Shown: piece by piece, positions 57,301 through 64,000 of the stretch
Layout of the letters: each line of letters opens with the position of its first letter
How positions within the stretch are numbered: the stretch's first letter is position 1
From: Pectinophora gossypiella
Lineage: Eukaryota > Arthropoda > Insecta > Lepidoptera > Gelechiidae
Direction of reading: 5' to 3'
NCBI RefSeq assembly: GCF_024362695.1
Contig: NC_065409.1
Span: forward strand, 434,001-498,000
Length of the DNA stretch: 64,000 nucleotides
The notes under the pieces: model-generated
The model's database searches: none
The model's input: the letters and a program-made list of their open reading frames with translations, nothing else
What the model was told of the DNA's origin: nothing
Program-made: the position numbers and the translations under genes

Positions 57301-60300
57301 CCGAAAGGTGTTAATGATTCAGCAAACAAGATTTTTCAGCAATTAATTATTTATTAAACTTAATAATCAGAGGGAAAACACTGCCCTATTTTTCCCTAAA
57401 AAGTAGCATGGAAAATGCTGCACCGACAAGAGCGTGGCTCTTAAATTGATGATGAATAATCAGTGACAAAACTATCTCTAAAAAATCTTATTGAAAAGAC
57501 ATTAGGTTCCTATCATTTCAAAAAATTGTATAATGCTTTATTTAAATCTATATTTTTATCGTTCTAAACAAAGTTTTGGCTATAAATGAAAGCTATCTTT
57601 ATTTAGTAGGTAACATAGTTACAATTTGAATCGTCATTTTTGACATAACGAACGTCTCATCGGCTTAAAACTACTGCAGCTGCAGATGGAGAATTTGGAC
57701 ATAACACTAAAATAGCATGCTAACTTAGTGGCTTGCTCTGTATACTTTAATATGGTATGAAAAGGTTGCACGAGACGGTCGATTTATGAGCATGCCGGTA
57801 CTAATCAATCGACTATCGTGCGGTTTGATACCGTATCATATTAAAGTAGATATACAGTTAAAGAGTAAGCGTGTCTATGTGTAACCTTTGTCTTGTAATG
57901 TGCTTTACAATATTTAGATAACTTACGAGTAAGTAGTAAACTTTGAAGTAAGAATATTTGAGTAGTATATGAACCTTATAATGCACCACATTTTAAACCT
58001 CTTTGTGTGAAAATCTTATCCAGATGTGATTTTGGTTAACAAAACATGGTCTCAATTTTGACCCGGATTAAATTTAATTGAAACGACTCGAAGTTTTGTT
58101 GGAAAAAATCGCGTAGGAATCAGAAATCAGAATCATTTATTCATCGTAATTATGATGGATAAACTTGTTGAAGGTCAATGATTTTTGAATTTACGTCATT
58201 TCGCATGGTGTTATGGCTGAGGAGAAGAAAAGACAAGAAACTGCAACAGCAATACATATTTTAAATCAATGAAGGTATACATTACAAGTTATTTAATAAC
58301 CACAGGAACACATCAATCAATCAATAATACTTTATTGCACAACGACATATACAAAGGACATAAACATACGAATAAAAACATAAGTACAATAGGCGGCCTT
58401 ATTGCTAAATAGCAATTTCTGCCAGGCAACCTTAGGGTGAAAGAAGTTAATGCATTGGAGCACGGGCTGGTGCAATAAACATATAATGACATGAACAATA
58501 ATAAAAAGAAAAATAAAATAAGAAAATAGTAATAATAAATAATATATATATAATAATGTCACCGTAAAATTGATTATAATCTATCGATTTGAATCTCGCG
58601 AGATTGTGAACTGTCGAATAATTATGAATCGTATCATATTGCTTACAATTTAACGTATCATTCCTCGGTAGATCATAATTTATCGAAGTGAAACCGTCAA
58701 ATTGTGATACGAAACGCACCTCGCGTGCTATACCATAGAGTTACAAAACTATTAGAGTGAGCATAATGCTAATTTGGGATTCTCTTAAAATGCATAAATG
58801 TTTTTGTCATAATTTTAATTATCATAATCCTTTTTGCATAACGTTTTTTAGCATAATAGTTTTACTTTCCCATAATAACATCTAGGAATACTGGTTTGTT
58901 AGGTATAACTTATTTTTGGGATTAATAAATAGATATCCACAGGAACACATTTAATGTGGTATTCATTATAGGGCGACAATATTTACCATCGGCAACCTTT
59001 TAAAGGCATTTTTTATTGCAAATCATCATCTCCCCTGTTCACACAGTCCGCTTACCTAACCAGGCGATTTGACAGGTCCATCTTTTACAGAAGCGACTGC
59101 CTGTCTGACATTCCAACCCGAACGGAAAATTACGCTAATACAGGTTAGGTCACATACCTCCGACACGTAATTCTGGAGAATGTAGGTTTCCTCATGTTTT
59201 GTTAAATTATAAACCATACGATCCATAAATTATTATAAAAGTAACAAGCTGTGTCCATGATAGATATATACAAATGAACTGTAAGTAAGGTATTAATTGG
59301 AAAGTTATTATTTCTTTAAAGTACTTTAAGTGTAACTACATATTAGTAATAATGATTGAACATTAGTATTAACGCATGCTGTACCCACATATAATTGGCG
59401 AGACACTTAGTTTTAATATTCAACACCTGTGCTTTAGAAAAGTAGCTATAACCGACTATTTCTTTTCAAAAATGTTAATTGGCCTTGAACAAGTTTATCC
59501 ATGATAATTAAGTTGAATAAATGATTCTGATTCTCGTCATTAGTGGCCTAATCAAGAGAGAAATGAATCAAATGTCGGACGTTTATATAAAATATAGGAT
59601 TTAGTATTTTATAATATTGACGTTTGTTGCAATTTGCATTCACGATACATAATGTCTGATACAAGTATCAAAATCAGCATTAGCCTGCGACCTGGGCGGA
59701 GAGTGGGCATTGCTCCAGTTGTGTGCCTAGGTCACTAGGTTACAGGAATTAAAGGGAATCTAGGGCTCAACTGGCGACCGATAGTAGAGCACTACATCAT
59801 TATTGTATATCGTATTATCTTCTAACTAGACTAGTGCATAAAGTAGATGGTTTAGTTAATTTATTGTTATAGTTTATCTAGAAAATAATTTTAATAGGTA
59901 TTCTAAGTACCAAAGTTGTATCTTAGAACTTAGTTTAACGAAATAATAAAAAAAGATCAATTCGTTACATCGTGGTAATTCTATGAATGTTGTACAATGT
60001 ATGATCTGATTATGCACAAAAAAATATCTTTTGTACCAGCTGAACCCTGGAATAAATATAAATCAAAACGGAGTAAAGTGGAGCAGCTGCTACGAGACAT
60101 TGTAACAGTGCTACGGTGCTACCGCGTAGCGCAAGTTGCTACGGTTGCACCGTGCACCGTTGCACCCGACACGCCCCCACGCACTGTGCGTTGACCCACT
60201 GACATCGCCGCCTGCACGATCTTTAATCTAGACCGGGACTTCTCAACTTGACAGATATTAAAAAAACTTTTCCCCCACCCCCCTCCGCTATTTGCTATCA

Positions 60301-60481
60301 CTTTGCTCGCTCGCATCCTCCGCCACGCTCATCACTCGCACAAGTCGACGGTCGCGTCCGGTGCACTCGTCTCGCCGTAAAAAATCCATTACAAGCGACC
60401 GCGCGATATACGACTTCCCCCGATAACTTATCGACGAAGTAAAAAGGCGTAAATTACCTCCTGCTGAATTTCGACTATCAT
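48346..60481 (-). CDS. Drep (DFF-related) family protein with CIDE-N domain, Drep-2-like
   Basis: DNA-fragmentation-factor related protein; fly Drep proteins regulate the caspase-activated nuclease or, for Drep-2, act at synapses (family knowledge). Coding exons on the minus strand: 60481-60458 (MIVEIQQE), 56958-56862, 50730-50557, 49827-49651, 49232-48922, 48801-48346. All phases agree and give 412 aa. The CIDE-N domain spans exons 2-4: KRPFKIWDSSRNVRKGLVVT, LVLESDGTQVEDGEYWRTLP, then SWKIMDNKGRVTVVL. Exon 5 is His/Pro-rich and low-complexity. The last exon holds a conserved helical C-terminal region (LLLIDQLSVDQKRHLTIKDI) and an acidic tail. The exact Drep paralog is uncertain; Drep-2 or Drep-3 fits better than the nuclease Drep-4. 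Intron 1 is 3.5 kb and intron 2 is 6.1 kb. Confidence 0.88.
50328..50556 (-). pseudogene. Two decayed tandem copies of Drep-like exon 3
   Basis: Copy Y (50440-50550) aligns with true exon 3 from its donor through the GTCGACGTCATCAAG end and CACAGTGTTG to the GACGGCACACAGGTGG start, but has internal deletions and frameshifts. It can still be read as DGTQVVDGDYSRTPQHC. Copy Z (50328-50439) is more worn. Both keep the GGTCAGTAC donor sequence. They lie directly downstream of the true exon. Confidence 0.8.
52312..55385. mobile_element. 3.07-kb element with 27-bp perfect terminal inverted repeats
   Basis: CTGTACCGTCGGTGAAAAGT.. at 52312-52338 is exactly inverted at 55359-55385. ATTT directly flanks both ends (52308-52311, 55386-55389), a 4-bp target duplication. 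There is no transposase-like frame inside. It contains a family 1 SINE tail at about 53823-53912 and a LINE 3' end at 54755-54860. An 18-bp palindrome (ATACAACTCGAGTTGTAT, 52334-52351) sits by the left end, and a related GTGAAAAGTAATAT block is at 52679. It is probably a non-autonomous or decayed DNA transposon; superfamily unassigned. It lies in Drep-like intron 2. Confidence 0.8.
54755..54860 (-). repeat. LINE 3' end, minus strand
   Basis: ATCAATCAATCAATAATACT, then TTTATTGCACAACAACATAT and AATAGGCGGCCTTA, identical in layout to the left end of 58314-58936. The (TTGA)n tail on the minus strand marks the 3' terminus. Confidence 0.7.
56160..56290 (+). repeat. Dispersed repeat, copy 1
   Basis: Shares GGTGTTATGGCTGAGGAGAA and the following 100 bp with 58190-58313. 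An inverted fragment is at 15313-15375. Confidence 0.7.
57594..57690 (-). repeat. LINE 3'-end fragment
   Basis: ATCTTTATTTAGTAGGTAAC and CTCATCGGCTTAAAACTACT are the inverted counterpart of 22215-22435. It lies in Drep-like intron 1. Confidence 0.6.
57737..57856. mobile_element. Small palindromic MITE
   Basis: CTGTATACTTTAATATGGTA on the left pairs imperfectly with TACCGTATCATATTAAAGTA..TACAG on the right. CTCT / AGAG lie just outside. A single copy in this window. Confidence 0.7.
58190..58313 (+). repeat. Dispersed repeat, copy 2, split by a LINE-like insertion
   Basis: Matches 56160-56290 up to AGGAACACAT, where the insertion at 58314 begins. The sequence resumes after 58936 as AGGAACACATTTAATGTGG. 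Confidence 0.7.
58314..58936 (-). mobile_element. LINE-like retroposon with 14-bp target-site duplication
   Basis: CCACAGGAACACAT occurs at 58300-58313 and 58937-58950. The left end is the (TTGA)n-tailed LINE 3' terminus shared with 54755-54860, so the insertion is on the minus strand. No long reading frame, so it is heavily 5'-truncated. Confidence 0.85.
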
Positions 60482-60800
60482 TTTCGCACTAACAGTTCAC
60501 AGGTAACTAACACACGCTCGCTCGCGCACCGTTCACGACACTATAATTAATAGTAAGATTAATATAGTAGATAAAAAAATAGTAGGTGCAATCGTAGTAT
60601 GTGTGTGGGGTGTTGTGTGTGCGCGGTGCGCGCGGGCGGAGCGCCGCGGCCGCACTGGCGCGCCCAACGTGACCGGGTCGCGGCCTGCGCCCCCCCTCCG
60701 TCCCCCGCAGCCCTCGCGGCCCCCGCGCCCCCCGCCACTCCCGCCCCGCACTGCAGCGAGCCCGTAATCTCCCGCGCCGTAAGATCCTCAAATTAGCAAC
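60482..60800 (-). promoter_or_regulatory. CpG-rich 5' region of the Drep-like gene
   Basis: It lies directly upstream of the start codon and is strikingly GC- and CpG-rich between about 60500 and 60780 against AT-rich flanks. It is the likely 5' UTR and core promoter. No TATA box is obvious. Confidence 0.55.
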
Positions 60801-63206
60801 GCCGATGATGCACTTTTCCGATGTTCCCGAGTCCCAACCGCTTCCAAATACGAACGAATCAGATTCTTCTTCGCGAATCGTTCTTTTACGTTCCGTACGC
60901 GATTAGATCATGACGTGAATTGATATTGCCGAGAGATTATGTATTTTTCAGTTTTAAACTTTATGTCTTTTATTAAACTCTGCCCTTTTGAAGAGAAAAT
61001 TCCTGAACCGTCTTTGTTGAAACGGAATATTACATGATGAAAACAAACACGGTATATATTAAAGAAAACAAGTTTTTGATATTAACATTTTAGTATTCAC
61101 GCCATGAAACCTCGGCTTTATAGCGCTACGGCTGTGTCTACGGGCTACGAGGTCGGTACCTCGCTACGCGGCGTAGAGCTTTGCTACGAGGCTAAGCGCA
61201 GCTTTAACCGACAACAGTTATTTATGACACGTAACAGTTGGATGTAGTCGGGCGTAGTCGGCGTAGTCGCTTGTAGTCGGGGTTGATCCGGACTGCCTAG
61301 TTATGCTGCAACTCATGAATCTTATGCAAGCTTTGTGAGATGTATTCAGTTCGTGTTCTGCATGAGTTGCTCGTTGGATATGGACTTATGAAGTTATGAC
61401 TTACAAGTTACAACCAGTGGTATCGTGTAGTGGATATGCACTCGGCGTTATATAGTGATGTGTCGGGAGTGTGATTTTACCTCCAAAAACATTTTTTTTG
61501 TTATTTTTGTGTATGTATGTTATGTACTGTGGATTGGAGATTTGCCGCGAGGAATAGAATTGTATCTATTTTCGGTTGGGATAAAAAATATATTCTTTAA
61601 AAATATATATGCATTCTTATGTACCTACCAGTGTAATTTTCTTAAAGTTTGTCTTGACACAGATTCTCGTACTAGAAGGACATTTATGTCAATAAACATA
61701 TTTAGTTCGTTGTCATTAAAAAAACATTAATATTCGATTTTATTCGAAACGCTTGCGGCTGGCTACCGTCCATCATTTATGGGTTGTACTACGTATAGTG
61801 TGCTAATGTCCAATAATATATCATTGTTGTAGTATTATTAAGTTTCGCTCATATTTTACTCACGCCTTTATTCCCTATCCGGGTGGACAGAAGACAACTT
61901 GTACTTTTTTGACGTGACTTATTGTAGATTTGCCGCAGAAGACATTAACTACTTGGCTGGACAAATGGGGAGCGCTGAATGCTCTCACCCGGTACAACGT
62001 TTAAGACAACAGGCCTGCAGGTCCCCAGTTGGGCGCGAACCTCGGCTCAGGGCGTCGTCAGAGAAGAAAAATATTTGAAAGAATTAATCGACCCTATTGG
62101 GTTGATAGCGATAAGCGCTGATTGAGGGAAATCGTCGACCACGCCGGCCGGTGGGGTCGGTATCGGGGTCCTGAAGTGTTTGGTGTCGCGAGCTGATTGA
62201 CTGCCTCTATGGCTATCAACTTGTACCTAACACTTGCATTTAGTATTGAAATCATAAAAGGTATTTATTAATACCAATTACTATTATTTAGGTGGTATAT
62301 GATAGGAATTGGCCTTTGATAGACTGGAATGGAAAATGCTACACCGACAAGAGCGTGGCTCTTAAATTGATGATGATGATGATATGATATGTAGGTATAT
62401 TCATTTATCAGTTTATTTATATATCCTATACTTACCTAAAGGTTTCAATAACCTATCAAGATAGCTGATTACTGATCATCGATTTACCATAACTTGAATT
62501 TAAGCAAGTGGGTGCCTCCCTAGAAAAATTCCCGAAGGGGGGTTATAAGGATCTTTATGACGGGATTAATGACAATGTTGAGAATCGATTGAATTAAGGG
62601 ATTCAATCCTATTAGTGATGTACCTAGTTAGTGTTTGACTCTGAGGGGAGTTACACTAAGTATTACAAAGGGCGGCACTCCATATAATCAAATCGACTCG
62701 ATTTGCGCTTTTACACTCGCGTATGTGTGGGTGACCTACTAGGGTCTCTCCCTCTTTATTTAAGAGTTGCGCTCTTGTCGGTGGAGTAATCGCCATTGCT
62801 CTCTTCGTCCCGCCAAAACCTTCACCTTCTGATACGACACAACCTGCACCTTCTCTTTTACACTAGGGTCTAAACAAATTATATCAAATATCTATGTAGT
62901 CAATTAATTGATGTCTAAGAAATCAGATATATGAAGAAGTGCGTCTGTATTCTCCATAATTTTTATGTTTCGACACAATACTACCAGTTTTTTTATTTTA
63001 TACAACTAAGTATTAATTACATAACACTATTAAAATTATTAACAATATAACACTATCAACAAATCTTTACTCTTTCAACAATAAACTTAAAGCGTACTCA
63101 CCTAACGACATAATCATAATTTAAACCAACGACCGATACAGTTTATTCGCAAGAAATTCAAGGCTGAAGAGCGTAGCGGTGCCCTTAGCGAGCGAGGACT
63201 GATGCG
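60801..63206. other. Upstream intergenic region with repeat remnants
   Basis: No gene was recognised. Degenerate GTAGTCGG repeats lie at about 61245-61280. A GC-rich repetitive block at 61925-62210 shares its start, inverted, with 33390-33440. An RTE-like LINE 3' end with (GAT)n lies at 62306-62372. Confidence 0.45.
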
Positions 63207-63359
63207 GTACGGTCACGAGCATTAATATGTATACACTTTGGTACCATGTCACATTAACTTTTTTGACAATTGAACTGTAAGTCTCACTAAATGTCAAATA
63301 TGTTAGTGCGACAGAGTCCTAAAGTGGGTACATTATATTGCTCATGACTCATGACTGTA
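63207..63359. mobile_element. GTAC-bounded MITE, copy 3
   Basis: Same sense as 39779-39926, almost identical, with a duplicated CATGACT at the right end. Confidence 0.8.
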
Positions 63360-63870
63360 TCAAAATTCAAAAATATTTATTTTTCTAAATTGGCTTACAA
63401 AGTTAGCGCTTTTGAACGTCAAAAAAAAATCAAATTAAGTACATATTGGCCCCGATTCCTGCAGACACCGTCTAATTTTATTTTAAGTTATATCCGTCAT
63501 TTTCATATCCGTCGAAAAGGAAAGGGACGGATGATTCACAGCTCTTAATTTTAGGAAGAATGAGTAAATGAATGAATAACCCGGGCGAATCAAAAGGTAT
63601 GTCGCTGTATGCAATCCGTTTGACGTGCTGTCTACTTAACTGTGTCGGTTATTGACTGATGTAAAATTTTTAGACGGTTGTTTTAGATTTGTGCTTAAAA
63701 TTGACGTGTGTTCCATAAATTTTATGCTTGTCGATTACCCGTCCCTTTCCTTTTCGGCGGATAAGAAAAGGACAGATATAACTTAAAATAAAATTAGATG
63801 GTATTTACAGGAATTAGCTGTAAAACTACTACCACATCGGAATCTGTAACGCTGAGGGAAAGACGTGGCC
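63360..63870 (+). repeat. LINE 3'-end fragment interrupted by a MITE
   Basis: The flanks (TTGGCTTACAAAGTTAGCGC and TAGCTGTAAAACTACTACCA) are contiguous in the related copy at 14855-14985 but are separated here by the inverted-repeat element at about 63458-63814. Confidence 0.7.
63458..63814. mobile_element. MITE with about 70-bp terminal inverted repeats
   Basis: GTCTAATTTTATTTTAAGTT on the left and AACTTAAAATAAAATTAGAT on the right, together with flanking GGAAAGGGACGG / CCGTCCCTTTCC blocks, form long imperfect arms around a non-coding centre. Confidence 0.8.
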
Positions 63871-64000
63871 AGAAAACCTCCCAGCACAGGGCCCTAGTCC
63901 TACAGTTTCATGTTTTCCTTTGCAATGAGAGACTTTCCAGCTACGTTCCTCAAAATAAATATAGATGGCGCTGTACTGAGTTGCCTTCATGTAACTTTCT

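Noticed and set aside
59997..60442. Plus-strand open frames near the Drep-like promoter
   Set aside because: Short, without recognisable domains, in sequence explained as promoter-proximal intron of the minus-strand gene.

Overview
This is a 64-kb stretch of an animal nuclear genome. Genes are split by short introns with GT-AG borders. Exons are GC-rich, introns are AT-rich, and the DNA is crowded with tRNA-derived SINEs, RTE-like LINE fragments and small palindromic MITEs. Gene content (BTBD9, GTPBP10, PGAP3, a Drep-type CIDE-N protein) and the SINE and LINE styles point to an insect, most likely a moth or butterfly. The order is my inference; no species is claimed.

Layout. 1-7573 (+): BTBD9, 13 coding exons, lacking only its N-terminus, with a 3' UTR probably running to about 9985. 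10048-11211 (-): single-exon GTPBP10, tail to tail with BTBD9. 11965-16915 (+): PGAP3, seven coding exons, divergent from GTPBP10 across an intergenic space enlarged by a retroposon. 17252-25021 (-) and 26332-30070 (-): two head-to-tail genes for large, unrecognised, low-complexity proteins (1018 and 1111 aa). They share motifs and intron phases, so they are tandem paralogs. 31128-32512 (+): a small single-span membrane protein of the NDUFA4/MLRQ family with two duplicated, apparently mutually exclusive last exons. 48346-60481 (-): a Drep (CIDE-N) family gene, six coding exons, with a CpG-rich 5' region.

Between these lies repeat-rich sequence. The largest item is a 4.1-kb LTR retroelement (33661-37789, minus strand) with two nearly identical 1.4-kb LTRs, a primer binding site, a polypurine tract and a 4-bp target duplication, but no gag or pol. 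Others are a 5'-truncated RTE-like LINE with a 17-bp target duplication (46949-48023), a 3.07-kb element with 27-bp perfect terminal inverted repeats inside the Drep-like gene (52312-55385), and several MITE families. The stretch 42930-46560 is repeat-poor and could be a long 3' UTR.

The genes do not form a pathway. BTBD9 is a cullin-3 adaptor, GTPBP10 a mitochondrial ribosome-assembly GTPase, PGAP3 a GPI-anchor remodelling enzyme, the MLRQ-family protein probably mitochondrial, and the Drep-like protein belongs to the DNA-fragmentation-factor family. All exon models were derived by hand from reading frame, splice signals and family similarity; no transcript evidence was available.
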